Source: Ptychodera flava (taxonomy: Eukaryota > Hemichordata > Enteropneusta > Ptychoderidae). From it: 64,000 nt of DNA. A program made the translations under genes and the position numbers. The DNA lies in contig NC_091932.1 in the NCBI RefSeq assembly GCF_041260155.1, positions 11,209,304 through 11,273,303 of the forward strand, read 5' to 3'. How positions within the stretch are numbered: the stretch's first letter is position 1; each line of letters opens with the position of its first letter. The notes under the pieces are model-generated. The model saw nothing but the letters and a program-made list of their open reading frames with translations. It was not told the DNA's origin and searched no databases. This document shows positions 1 through 14,704 of the stretch, in pieces.

Positions 1-1663
1 CTAACAAAAGAACGCTAGCTCTGCGCTTGCTTTCCGCACCGTGCTACATAGTCGATGGCCGCCACAAGATCTATATCATGAGCTGTCGTCATCACCCCTT
101 TTTCAGCAACTTTTCCGTTGCAGGCGTGAAGTGAGTCTATTCCGAGAGTGTTTGGGTAGTGCATGTAGATAGAGATACTTGTTGGATTCAAGAATGCTAA
201 CTTTTGGGCGAAAGGTCAGCTTTTGAGTCAGGATGAACGCGGCAATCAGTACTCGTGGGTTCAAAGGTCACAAAATTAAAAAAAAATTAAGCAAGTCAGT
301 ATTATCAGCTTAGCATAGGGAATATTATGTTGAACTTGTCCTTGTCCTTGTCCTTTATCAAGTAGTCATCCACGTTATCCGACACAATTATTTTCATAAT
401 AAATAACGAAATTTAGGTTATCATTGCAGAAACCCCGCATTTTCACAGGAAATCAATCAGCCTGAGATGACGTCAGGTCCCCTTGCCAAATTTCAGCGAA
501 CAGAATTTGGGACCTCGATCGATGATAACCTCAAAGACGTGACCTGCATGCCATCATTTTAGTCCCATCAGATCACGTGGAGGCGCTGTTGTGAAAAAAG
601 TGAGGACGTGGCGTCTTCTTATTTGTGAAGTTAAAACAACCTCTCGATGGAAGTTCATCGACGACGCTTAACGTCCAAGCGTGTAACAAGTCTAAAAGAG
701 AAGATTTCGCAATGCGTAAAGCACTGAGCGTCAGATAAACAAGTGAGGGCTTCCAAACACCAAAGATCTAGCTGTTAGAATACCTTAAACAGACTACGCG
801 AAGACCATCACGTAATTAGTAACAAGTGCCGTTTGTGCAAAAATGCCAGAGAACCGCGTTTACCTTCGGCCTAAAAAAATAAAAAAAAACTTTTCGTTCG
901 CCGCTCCTGGAACTTGGTCCAAAAAATCCGATGAACAAGATTTTTTTTTCTCTGGCCTTATGAGGGCTTCCGAAATTCCTCACCGATACAGAAGAGAGAC
1001 CTTGAAGATTATTTTTTAAAAGTCAATTTTACTACTGTTGATTAACGGAAAATGGGGCAATGTTGGGTTGTACCTTTAATTAATTACTGCAATTCAAATG
1101 TACTCTCCAGCTCAAATTAAGACAACGTTATCAAATGAAAGTAGACTTTTTCAACAATAGGTCGTGAATTTAGATGTTATGTATTTGCAAAGTGAACGTA
1201 AAATAAAAATGGCTCGATATCTTTGTAAAATGTCATCTTTCTTACATATACACGTCTTTGCCATCACACTTTTCACTTCCGCTCTTTTCATACTTTTCCG
1301 CTCTAAAAAAGTTAGCTTTTGGGAGAGCCGACGTACACCGACAATAATTATGCAAACAACCAACCCCCTCCCCAAAATTATCTTTGATTTCATGTTTATT
1401 GTGACTATGACGACGATGACAGCGACAACGACGATGATGACGATGAAAATGATGATGATAATTTCTTAAATTTACAGATCAAAGATTCATTAAAAATGCC
1501 AAAAGAAATACATATATTTGTAAGTGATAGATTAGTATCTTACCGCATGATGGCGCACTACCAGTCACAAAGAGACCGCAGCTCCCTTCCAAGGCAGCAA
1601 TGGCGCTATAAGAAGGGTGATGCTTTCACTGTGGCAAACTGAGGTCAACAATTAATGATTAAC

Positions 1664-1665
<2 letters not shown>
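1..1665. other. non-coding stretch, nothing recognised
   Basis: AT-rich sequence with short open frames only. No family motif, convincing splice-bounded exon or repeat boundary was seen on either strand. Confidence 0.5.

Positions 1666-1700
<35 letters not shown>
1666..1700. repeat. (GA)n microsatellite
   Basis: About 35 bases of uninterrupted GA dinucleotide. Confidence 0.97.
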
Positions 1701-1703
<3 letters not shown>

Positions 1704-1947
1704 GTATTGTACTCGTCACAGGGAATCACAGGACTTTGGCAACGAACTACACGTGCATATTGATTTGCATATATGAAAGTTAATGCTTATTAAGCCATGA
1801 ATCAGTGTACACTTCAAACCAAGCGGGATAGCAAAAGTGTAAACTTACATGACACTTTTTATAATTGGTGTGGGTATTCTCCTGTATTGAGACTTAACCT
1901 TCATTGAGGGAAGTTAAATCGACAGCTGACAGCATGTTAGGGAGATA

Positions 1948-4380
<2,433 letters not shown>

Positions 4381-4452
4381 AATGACTAATAAGGTTTGAA
4401 TGACTAATAAGGTTTGAATGGCTAATAGGGTTTGAATGACTAATAAGGTTTA
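4381..4452. repeat. 18-bp tandem repeat, four units
   Basis: Four head-to-tail copies of an 18-base unit close to AATGACTAATAAGGTTTG, with one or two changes in the third and fourth units. Confidence 0.9.
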
Positions 4453-4519
4453 TTTAATTAATGTAGAATGCACCTTGGGAACAAATATTCGAACTCTTAA
4501 ATTCTTTCAGGAATTCTGA

Positions 4520-4800
4520 TCGATCACTTGTGGGGCCCATTTTACGTTCTTGGAATAGGAAAAATTTTCACTGTCTTAGTTTTTTGAAAATCGAAAATTT
4601 TCTTTTACCCCATAGAGTTAACACAATGATGGCGGCCATTTTGAATTTCAAATATCGGGTCAATAAAAATTTCAGGTAATTTGTTTCTCTAGTACCACAC
4701 TTTGCGCGGTGACCCCTAATTTTTATACTTGACTTGGTAAGAGAATGGCTGAAAGTTTCGTTGGGGGAAATTTGAGCAAAAGTTTAAGTCGTTCACTTTC
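4520..4800 (+). repeat. dispersed repeat, copy 1 (partner at 35.03-35.34 kb)
   Basis: This stretch and 35035-35335 align in the same orientation over about 280 bases. Shared words include GATGGCGGCCATTTTGAAT and TTTGTTTCTCTAGTACCA. It is an old dispersed repeat of unknown class; no terminal structure is visible. Confidence 0.7.
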
Positions 4801-6256
4801 GAGGCGCATACTGCCCTGAGTTACTCTTGACATGGTCAAGAACGTTTAAGTCTAACAAAGAACGTTGTGAGACTTCGATAATAAGGTAAAGATGGTGTCT
4901 TTCTGTAGAAATTGTGATTATAGAAATAACGGGCGACGCGCTGACCATTAACGTTTATTTATGGGCAAGGGCGAGAGGAAAGCCAAAAATTAACCGGCGA
5001 GGCTTGCCGAGCCCTTTAATTTAGCATCACGGGCATGAAAACAAACCATTACTGTGTATTTGTGGGCAGTCACGTGTCTCAGCTCGACCAATTAAAACGA
5101 AATGGACAGGGCATGATAATATAATTCAAAATAGAAACTTCTATCTTTTGCTGTCGGAAATCAATCAGTCATCAGACACCTAGCTTTAATTTGTGATATA
5201 ATGAGCCTGCTTCTTTTTATTTCACAAAGTTATTTCAGAAACGATACTGCAAGACGTAATCATTTTGTTTTGCTCTTTTTTTTCACTAAATCTAAATGCA
5301 TACTGAGAGAAGGTAATATACTCATGTATGTGATAAAAGTTCACGAGATGTAAAATCTAAGAAATATACTACCCTTGATCATGTTTCAATTTTCTGAAAA
5401 TTGAAACGATTTAATTTTTTTTAAACCAAGGGAAAGACATTTCACGACGCATATGTTTCTGTACCAACCATAATTTCGTGCCTTTAATTGATCAATATTA
5501 TTTTTTTTATTAATTTTACCCATATATAAATGATACAGAAATGTACATGATAAAAACTTGTAATCTATATACATAAATATAGAAAGGTGCAAAATCAAAC
5601 GAAAACAAAAACATTTCACAGTCAATGCAAAGTAATGGCGGTCCGGTGAAAGTTTGTGAGGTAGTCTGAGAAATTAATTGACTACTGTCCAAAATGTAGC
5701 TAACCTTAATTATAGAAGTTACAGAAAGAAAACCAAAGAATCAGTTTATCAACATTATCTTTAAGGATGAGATTTTTACCTATTAATACACATATATGAT
5801 ACCGCGAGAAACAATAACTCGCTCTTTCCATCACATCATGCGTGTGCACAGAGAAAATAATAAATAGGTGTCAAAAACCCACAATAAGTAAAATTTGTTC
5901 TTTCAACAATGGAGAGTATCTAAGAATTAAAACAAAGGTCAGTCAATATATTATTATGTTAAAATTGTTAGAATTTCCACTGGTATCTTTACACGTGCTA
6001 TATGCAATGAATTGAACCTTGCAGACCAAAACAGTGGGTGTGACAGCACTATTCACATGCTAGCCCATTTTATATATAATGCACAATTCGGGGCAGATGA
6101 TGATTTCCACATTGATAAAGAATCATTAGCATAAAATTTCAATACCGAAACAATGCTCATTAATATAATTTGCATAAATTAATACTAATGTGCCCCGTAT
6201 CTTGCACTAATAGCATTTTCATGGCACTGCACTCGTAGCGACAAAGGACGTATCGT
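4801..6256. other. non-coding stretch, probable 3' flank of the receptor gene
   Basis: Very AT-rich, with no exon recognised. The part next to 6256 should include the 3' UTR of the minus-strand receptor gene, but no poly(A) signal could be chosen with confidence. Confidence 0.4.
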
Positions 6257-7240
6257 TCACTTTTTTAACCCCGACCAGCGAGGGCAAAACACCTCGCAAA
6301 ATCCACGGCGAAACTGTTTGTACTTGAAGGCGTATATTATGGGATTGATGACTGAGTTTGAAAAGGCCAACAGGACGAAGAAGCTGTAGTACACACTGGC
6401 GTACTCTATGGGGGCGCCAAAGTTGAAGAACAGAAAGAGAAACTGGTTGGGCGTCCAGCAGATGGTGAAGGCTAACATGACCACCAACAGGACCCGTATT
6501 ACTTTCTTACGGGCACGAAGGAGCGTCGCTGCCGGGCCAGTGTCGACGACGGATGCGTTGTTTGTGGTTAGCTGCTCGGCGCTGTTTTTCAGACTTTTAA
6601 CAATCTTTAAGTAACACCAAAACATAATGATGATGGGAATTAAGTAAGTGGACAGAAAGCTCACCACGCCAACGATGACACTGGCCGAGTTGCTTGGCCA
6701 CGAAAACTGGCAAACTCGGACGCCGTCGACCGTTTGGAAATCATGGAAAAACACGAATTGTATTTCGGAGAAAAATGATATCCCCCATGTTGCCCCAATC
6801 ATGATGGCGGCCGTTTTGACAGTAAATTTCCGCTGGTATACAAAAGGATGGACGATTGCAAAGTAGCGTTCCAGAGTTACAGCGACAAGATTGAATACCG
6901 AGCATTTAATGCCGACCCAAAACAGAAGCTGACTCTCCCATATACGGCAGTACATAACCCCAGCAAACCCCGGCGGGTACACGACTGTGACGGCGCTAAG
7001 TAAATATCGGTTAAAGATCAACAGTAGCGACGTCCAGCCATCAGCCACTGCCAAGCTCATGATGAAATAATTTGTCATTGATTTCATGTATTTGCTGCCA
7101 AGTACAATTATGCACACCAGTATATTGCCGATGCTGCCAATAATTCCTAGCGCCAGTTCGCAGTTCTTGACCCAGTCGACAGACGGCCCTGTCTCGCTGG
7201 TTGAAGTTATGTTGGGTGACGCAGTGATATTGTCCTCCAT
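6257..7240 (-). CDS. rhodopsin-type (class A) G protein-coupled receptor, orphan
   Basis: Seven-helix receptor of about 327 residues on an uninterrupted frame. Counting from the ATG at 7240, seen in order are: N-glycosylation sites at about N4 and N10; TM1 with GN; TM2 with SLAVAD; a TM3 start cysteine (about C98) and an ECL2 cysteine (about C177) for the usual disulfide; ERY at the foot of TM3; CWTP in TM6; NPIIY at the end of TM7; then helix 8 (KYKQFRRGF) and two cysteines that could be palmitoylated. It should sit in the plasma membrane and couple to G proteins. The layout is peptide-receptor-like (somatostatin/galanin/allatostatin type), but the ligand cannot be read from sequence. The frame stays open upstream to 7388 without another ATG. 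A good splice acceptor (TTTCCATTTCAG, exon from 7375) suggests a 5' exon further up, so a slightly longer N-terminus is possible. Confidence 0.93.
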   Translation of the reverse strand: MEDNITASPNITSTSETGPSVDWVKNCELALGIIGSIGNILVCIIVLGSKYMKSMTNYFIMSLAVADGWTSLLLIFNRYLLSAVTVVYPPGFAGVMYCRIWESQLLFWVGIKCSVFNLVAVTLERYFAIVHPFVYQRKFTVKTAAIMIGATWGISFFSEIQFVFFHDFQTVDGVRVCQFSWPSNSASVIVGVVSFLSTYLIPIIIMFWCYLKIVKSLKNSAEQLTTNNASVVDTGPAATLLRARKKVIRVLLVVMLAFTICWTPNQFLFLFFNFGAPIEYASVYYSFFVLLAFSNSVINPIIYAFKYKQFRRGFCEVFCPRWSGLKK

Positions 7241-7375
7241 CGTGTCATTCAAGTCCTGTACAATGCTTGTCGGCGTAATAAACAGTTGTATGAATTCTAT
7301 GTCGTCCCCTTCAGGCGATGACAGAGAGATATGACGAGAGTTTATTTGAACTCGAACTTCCTCTCTGGCCTGGAA

Positions 7376-9904
7376 CTGAAATGGAAATTAATAAGCGATA
7401 GCCTGTGACAACATGTGTACGGTCGTTCACCTTCCCTGTACCAGGGACAGTTGAACAAGGAAGAACTAGCTTTTGGGCCATATGCTTACATCGGAAATTC
7501 AACAGGTAGACGATGATATTTTGAAGCCTAGAGTCTGTTTCAAGATTGTCTTTGAATTTGATCTCGAAGCGCCCCCCGACGAATTGATATCGGTGGCAAG
7601 ATGCAGGATAAACAGCCATATTAAAATTGACATTTTACTAAAGGGAAACTGATATTTGAGTTTAAAAAGCCAAGATCCGAGAAGCAAGCACGCGTATACA
7701 TCCATGAACTTGTTCTTTGAAGGAGAAATTGTACAGTAAATATCAAGGCGTATTTTCTCAAAGAGGTATGCAACTTTTGTGTGCGTACGTGCATATTGGT
7801 TCTTTGCGGATAAAGGGAATATTCCCCGCACCCCCCCCCCCCAAAAAAAAAAACAACCCATGGCGCTTCTTGTAAGCGGTCCACATTAGAAAGAGGGGCA
7901 AAGAAGATAGACATGTGATGTATCTAATCATATGAGCGTCGCTCTGTTTCAAAAGGGCGGCGAAACCCATAGAAATGTAACTTCTTTGGACAAATGCTTG
8001 AAATTTCAATTCATGAGCAGAAAAGGTATATATAGAACCGCCGGTTCGATAATTAAACATTTGTCGGTCTGATTCAAAGGCGGTATCCCTCTATGACGTC
8101 TCATCAGAAGCGGTACAGCAATATTTGAGGTCCAAATCTTCCTACAAATTACTGTAATTCAGAGCCATATCTTGTCATGCTGTAGAAAATGGCCGACGCA
8201 ATTTTGTTGAAAACGTGACTGATGCACGCATGCGTGATTGCAAATCAATAGTTACGACATGCACTTCGCTTTCATGGCTATCTAATTTTTTGCTGGTTTT
8301 GCTGGTCTGGTTTTAGGTACTATAAATACTTTTATCTCGGATTTAGACCCACATGATCCTTATTCCTGATTCAGAGCCCAGGTCGCCGTTTGCGCATGTC
8401 AAAATATTCTGTGTTGACCCATCGAGAACGGTGCCCGAGAGCCGCAAGGGCTATATTAGCTTTAGCCTCATTGTGAAAGTTGAAAGACGCTTTTTTAAAC
8501 GGTTGCCCTGACACCAGCTCTTGTAAGACAAAATATCGCAAATAATTCAGTAAGACTATAGACGGTGGATATCAAAATTCAACTCAACTGTCTATGCTGA
8601 GACTCGTATCTCGCACATATTCAATCGTAAATTACGACCCACGCCCTTCAAACTGTTCAAAATCGGCATAAGACAAAATCTTTGATGTTTTCTAAAGCGT
8701 ACTTACTCAGACAATAGTCTTCAAAATATCTCAGTGATCAATCGTGTATAGTCGTTCTCAGATAAAGGCTTTCAAAGGATTCGATGGCCTGTAATCTAAC
8801 TAGCAGTCCGATACCATTCAATAAAGACAAGAAAAGAGATAACTATTATTAAATAATTCGACCGCTTTGATACGTTTACATCTTTTGAATAGGAAAATTA
8901 CCTGTATCTATACCGAAATATTGCACGGTATTTAAATAAATTATCGGCGGAGTGAATTACACTTGGTACTCTCTACCAAGCAATAGGACCGTCTTTATCC
9001 AAGGGAATGTCTTCCTATCTTTTATTACGGAGAGCAGCCTGGGATATGCAGATGACAACCATAGGGCAGATCGGAACAATTAGTTTTAGGTGGCCCGCGG
9101 TGTCTCATATCGAGCAGGTAGCTGAGGCATTACGTCTTCTACAGTTCTTTGTATTCTGCATGTGCGGGTGAGTAACAATACCAAAAAGACTCCCGCGGAC
9201 CCATACTAACAAAATGGTGATATCGTTGACCATTAAAAAGAACTGATTTTCAGGAGCATTAAGCTTACAGATTTTAGACGAATCGATTGTTACCTTTTTA
9301 TGGGTGTATTTATGTACAACAGAAATTATGATGGGTATGTTTCGATAAAATCTCTGGCTTTCTCAAGATCATCCGCACAGTCATGTATATCCCTAATCAG
9401 CCTCTTTCACGGTTGCACCGTTACCTATACATTGTATCATACGCCTAATTTTCAACTGTTTTACGGACGTATTCCTAGGTTTTCAGGTACGATGTTACTA
9501 TTGGTAGCTGCGACTTCAAGCGTTATATTTTAAAATACAGGTAAAGAAAAAACGCAATTTCATTTCTTTTAATTAGAAAAGATGGACCACGCTTTAAGTA
9601 AAATCTGCTTACCGGTCCGAGAGAACGCCACTGCTACGATCAGGCTTATCAACAAAAATTGTTCCATGATGAGGGCTGTTCAGCAATATTCGCCAATGAT
9701 GAACCACCTCGCAAGTTTTCAAAATATATAGTCTTAATGATGCAAAATGGTTGGTCACTATTTGTGGCAAAATGTCAGCATTTGCATGGATTTGCAATTA
9801 GGATTTCAAATGCGCATGACTTAACACCCACACTACAGAGTATATTTACAAATTGAAGTAGTTGGGACCTCGAAAACGAATAACAGACCTTGATCAAAAT
9901 TTAT
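7376..9904. other. non-coding stretch upstream of the receptor
   Basis: No exon recognised. It includes a C-tract followed directly by an A-tract at 7830-7853, each about a dozen bases, and should contain the receptor's promoter and any 5' exon. Confidence 0.4.
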
Positions 9905-10224
9905 CCAAGTCCACGAACAGAATTTCCACCATGCTCTTTCAAAATCAAGAATAAAAAATCAGGATCACCATGCAAATTTTGGTACGAGAAAAACAAATTG
10001 CCCGATAATATTTATCGATTGCTGTCATCCTTGTGTTATCTCTATGGGGAAACATAATTCCCGATTTTTAACAAAACTAAGCCAGTTAAACTTTATTTAC
10101 TCGATAGGCCTAAAAAGAAGCCCCTACATGTGGCAGGCCAAACGAATTGTGTAAAAGTCTTAAAGTCCACAAAACTGTCCTTTAGGCGCTTCTATGTTAA
10201 GCGAAATCCAATCTCGGAGCAGGC
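9905..10224 (+). repeat. dispersed repeat 'S', copy 1
   Basis: Matches 19780-19960, and more distantly 33.97-34.14 kb. Shared words include AATCAAGAATAAAAAATCAG, TTTTGGTACGAGAA and CAATCTCGGAGCAGGC. Here it is separated from its natural continuation (11436-11572) by the transposon at 10225-11398. Confidence 0.75.
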
Positions 10225-11398
10225 TTGTAACCTCCATAAATGTAATAACCTCCATAAATGTAACATCAACCATAATTGTAATAAAATGCACCCATAAATG
10301 TAATATCACCCATAAACAAAAATCAACCATAAATGTAATAAAAACACCAACCACAATTGTAATAAATGGTAAACATAAATGAAATAAAAAAATCACCCAT
10401 AAATGTAATACTTGTCAACCATAAATGTAATAAATCTATTTTGTACTTGATTTTGAGGAATTAGCCCTTCAATGTTTATCTCTGTAATAAGCAAAGCAAC
10501 TCCACACATTATTCATATCTTAATTGTTTGCGTTTAGTGTGTTTTGTATATTTGAAAGTGTATTTTACGTTTCCCTATTTTGTGTACTAAACTGATTGGC
10601 CATGGCGAGACACAGCTGTAATCTGAGTGTCAGTGAAGTCTCTACTACAGAGTGGAGCCGTTTTTTTTCGAAATTTGCCGCACTTTCATAATCAGTCGCC
10701 TCAAAATCATCTTCAGTGGATAAATTGTGTGGAATAATCGATAGATTTTCGGTATTCCTATGTTGTCTCACTTGAAGTTTGTTCCTTTGCTGGGGTGTTA
10801 GGATGCATAATTTTGTTCAACTGTGTCCAAGGTATTGTTCGTAATGTTTTTTGACTAAATTGAAATATGGATATGTTCTCGTCAACATGTTTTGTGTCGT
10901 AAATTTCTGTTATAAGGTATATTTCTCTGTTGTTTGTTCTGAGTCATCTGTCATAAACTGTATCATATCACTGGTTGACGAGTTATTTTGACACTTCCTT
11001 ATTATGTAATTATCAGTGTCTAGAACTGCTGTTCCACTTCCATTATCTAACGGTTTGATCAGTACCTCGCCGTTTTCTGAGTGTGTTCTCAAAGTACTAT
11101 ATTCTGTGTTTCGGAAATGAAACCTAGTTTCAGGAAAGTATGTTATAACATTACACTTGTCTTAATAAAGTTATTATTTACTCAGGGCATTGATAAACAA
11201 ATGATCACATATACAAGTTCAAGTTTATTACATTAATGGTTGAGTGTTATTGCATTTATGGTTAATTTGTTTATTACATTTGTGGTTGCGGGTTGTTACA
11301 TTAATGGTTGGTTGGTTTATTACATTTGTGGTTGATTTTATTACAGTTGTAGTTGATATTACATTGGTGGAGATTATTACATTTGTTGAGGTTACAAG
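10225..11398. mobile_element. DNA transposon with long ends built from short subterminal repeats (copy A)
   Basis: About 1.17 kb. The left 215 bases are a run of units close to CCATAAATGTAATAA. The right 180 bases hold the same units in reverse complement, and the outermost bases are TTGTAACCTC and GAGGTTACAA. The flanks read GCAGGC on the left and AGGCTAAC on the right, giving a 3- or 4-base target duplication. The other copy of the flanking sequence (near 19.96 kb) continues unbroken at this point, so it serves as the empty site. No transposase was recognised. The minus-strand frames inside are short, so this is probably non-autonomous. The superfamily is uncertain. Confidence 0.75.
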
Positions 11399-11435
11399 GC
11401 TAACATATGGGTCGATTAAGACATTTGGCAGTAGG

Positions 11436-11572
11436 GTGTCTGCATACTACGTTGAACTTTGGCAATGTTGTTCATTAATATTCTTATGTTCAAAGCAAGG
11501 GAAGATAGCTCGTTTCAGAATCAATGCATGTCATGTTGTGAATATAATTATCTCCTACTTCTCTTTGAAAAT
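11436..11572 (+). repeat. dispersed repeat 'T', copy 1
   Basis: Closely matches 19999-20129, with words such as TTGTTCATTAATATTCTTAT. It is the continuation of repeat 'S', from which it is separated here by the transposon insertion. Confidence 0.8.
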
Positions 11573-13215
11573 GTGACATACTCTACCATCAAACAACATA
11601 AAAGCGGTGCCTTAAGTGCCTCGGTTGTATAGTCACATAAAGGTTTTGATTCACAGTTTAAGATGATGACAATAAGATAAAGAAGTTGAAGTGTCAAATA
11701 TTACAGGTAAAAGGATGCCATTTCTGTTTCTGTTTACAGTTGAGTCGCCATTCAATGCAAACAAAAAATACGCCAATACATATTTTACATAGTACAGCCA
11801 TGTGTATTGTATTTTTATAAAAATATACAGTGTTGATATAAAATGGAATATCGATATGATTCCAGATAATTCTATAAAGCGTTGCATTTCTATAATACAT
11901 ATACCACTAGTCCTCTAACAATTCATGGCCTCTTGGCAAGCTGCCAATAAATATAATCACTGATCACATGAATTCTTGCCTGCCTACTTGCCTGTACACA
12001 CACACACACACGCACGCACAGATAGCGTGCAGAATCATTCATAAGTGTGCGCAATACTTTCAGGTATAATATCACCAATATAATTGGTATGAAGGACGCC
12101 AATATCTTACAAGATATGAATAGGTCAACTTAAATAACTTGAATAATTATTGGTGCTGTAAGTGCATCTAATTTTTGTGCAGATATATTTTATGCGCAAA
12201 AGACTCGGCAAAACATAAATGTTGAAGATTTCGTGTTTGCTTAGATGTTTATAACTTCATTTTTTCCGAGAGCTTCAGGCATTTTAGGTTACAAGTGGTG
12301 TTACTCTACTTGTCACCTAATCAAATAAAGTTGACAAGGCAATAAATAAATGGAGAATTCGCCATCCACTCTACCCGCATATGATTCCGTTACCATAAGT
12401 GGAAAGTAGTCAGTGGTGGTTGTTTGAAGTACTGGCTTTCAAATATCGAAAAACAGAGTGTGAAATTAATTGCTTGTCAAAGATTCTGATTGCTATCTCG
12501 ATGTTTGAAGAGAATTAGAATAGTAACTTCTACATATTTAATGTTTATGTCAGTGTAAAAAAAATCGTCGCATATGTGTTATGTTGTGTATGAAACTATT
12601 TATTTTAAGTAGTGGCTTAAACGTATAATTTTAATGTTGGACCCCGGTATGGCCTTGTGGAATGTCACGGGCTAGGAAATTAATATTTGTGAAGGGGAAG
12701 AAAGACATGGGACAGAAAAGGATGAATAACATCTAAAATGGAAAACGGTGAAATTTTATTTTGCATAAACATCACTGATTGGAAGGGAAGAAAATTTGGT
12801 AACAAACTATTGTCCAATAATGATATGGCTAATATGAACGCAATCACTCGCCCTACCTTGACGTACAGTAAATATACACATAATAAAATCTGAGTGTTAA
12901 ACTTGATTTTAGGCATTTCTCCTTACATGTGTGCTCTGGCTGGCGCTCGTAACATTCGAAAATTACGACAAAAATGAAAATTACGAATAATAACGAAAGT
13001 ACAGTCGCGCTCGGTTGACTCGTGGATCTGTCAGGACAGAACGTGATCTCATTTCAAAGCGAACCCACGCAACTTTTAACCCTAATTACATTAATATTAA
13101 GCTGCTCTAATTATCTTTTCTGAACTTTATAAAGGACAGAACTTTCTACAGATACGTCATACAGCTGGGCTTTCTTCAGTAACAAAAAATATGGATATAC
13201 GGATATATCTAATAT
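11573..13215. other. non-coding stretch
   Basis: No gene recognised. A short CA microsatellite lies at about 11997-12014. Confidence 0.4.
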
Positions 13216-13431
13216 TAACACGATTGGAACTAATTTGGGATAACTGGATCTTCATATTTTTCAAATTTCTCAAAAGCGTTAGTTGCCATATAGCTGAATG
13301 TTGCAATATTACAAATTAATCATAAAAACAAGTGTATAACCTAAAAAGAAAAGCAGATGAGCTTACATTTGCTGGTTAAAACGACCGTATTTTGCCATCC
13401 AATTATCCCAAATTAGTTCCAATCGTGTTGA
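13216..13431. repeat. inverted repeat, about 33-bp arms
   Basis: TAACACGATTGGAACTAATT with its continuation (13216-13250) recurs as reverse complement at 13398-13431 with one or two mismatches, around a loop of about 150 bases. It could be a small foldback element. Confidence 0.7.
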
Positions 13432-14700
13432 GCGGAAGTTTAGCTTGCTTTTCCTTTGTAATGTTTACGTAGACATATCCGATATATAGTTGTCTGAGCC
13501 TATAGCACCACGGAAAGGAATAAAACACATGACACACCGCCAGCTGACTAGCCATGCAAAAGCAAGCACAGCTCCCGGGAGTACCACGTACGGACATGAC
13601 TAACAAAAGTGTAGGATTGTGTTTGAGCTTTGTTTTGCCTACTACTCTGGTGTTGCTTAAAAAGAAAGAAAGTGGAGTAATACAATTAAATGATTATGGT
13701 GCCACATTTTTGCATTTGAAACAATAACAAATTATGTACAACCAAGAAATTAGTACCAAAATATGCGATGACGAAAATATCAAGGGTATGAATCCATATT
13801 TGTGTAATAGACCTTTGAAGTTGAAATAACTCTAAAACCAATTTTTTCCATCAGGAGATCAATACCAAATTGCTCAAGGTCAGTTTCATGTAAATGCAAA
13901 AGTAATGTATAAAACATAATACGTACAGTCAAAAACTCTTTAAAAGTATGATCGTGTTCTCCACATGATCAATTTTAAGAGAAGCCATGAATGCACTAAT
14001 TATAGTTTCCATGATAAGTCTCTGACATTGACAAAAATATCATTGTTTTCAGCGATAAAACTTCTTAGATTTGTTATACAGTAAATATTATTGTGCATGT
14101 TTGTATGTAGGCCCACGTATATGAATGCAGATGAACGAGGGTGAGAGATTGGGTTTCGCTTCCCTCACAAAATTTGCATGTCAGGCCTAATGATCAAGAA
14201 AACAATGCTGAACCTGTCAGTGCACTAACTTATAACGTCTATACAAACGATGATTCGCATGGGTAAAATTTCATATATTCGACAATTCTAATCACGAACA
14301 CCCCATTGGTGGAATATGGAACAGGCTCTTCTTACACTCAGACGCTTCGTACCCTCCCCACTAACGCCATGGGCCGATCAAGGCCTATAGTTTGCAAAAC
14401 CTAGTCAGTGTGTTGAACATTTAATGCACACCAGCTACAACTCTAAAAACCGGCTAAAGCTGGTGCATCGACGATTACAAATAAGAATGAAATAAAAAAA
14501 ACCTGAACGGTACCTTCTAATAGACTAAACAGAACTACTCATTTGACAGCTGCTCATTGTAAAAAAAACATTCAATTTGGTAATTTTGAATCTTCCATTT
14601 TGACCTTGTGGCCCCCATTTTGTCAATGAATTTATGAAAGAACAGCAGGCTATTTCGGTAAAATGAAATCATAAAACAATAAACAATGCAAAAAGTAATC
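13432..14700. other. non-coding stretch, nothing recognised
   Basis: Short open frames only, and no motif seen. Confidence 0.4.
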
Positions 14701-14704
14701 TTAA

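Noticed and set aside
10910-11092. Minus-strand words IKPLDNGSGTAVLDTDNYI, recalling the Penelope-type 'KPADKGxAVVVMDxxDYI' motif
   Set aside because: Short, no RT motifs follow, and the other copy of the same transposon does not keep the frame. Probably chance.
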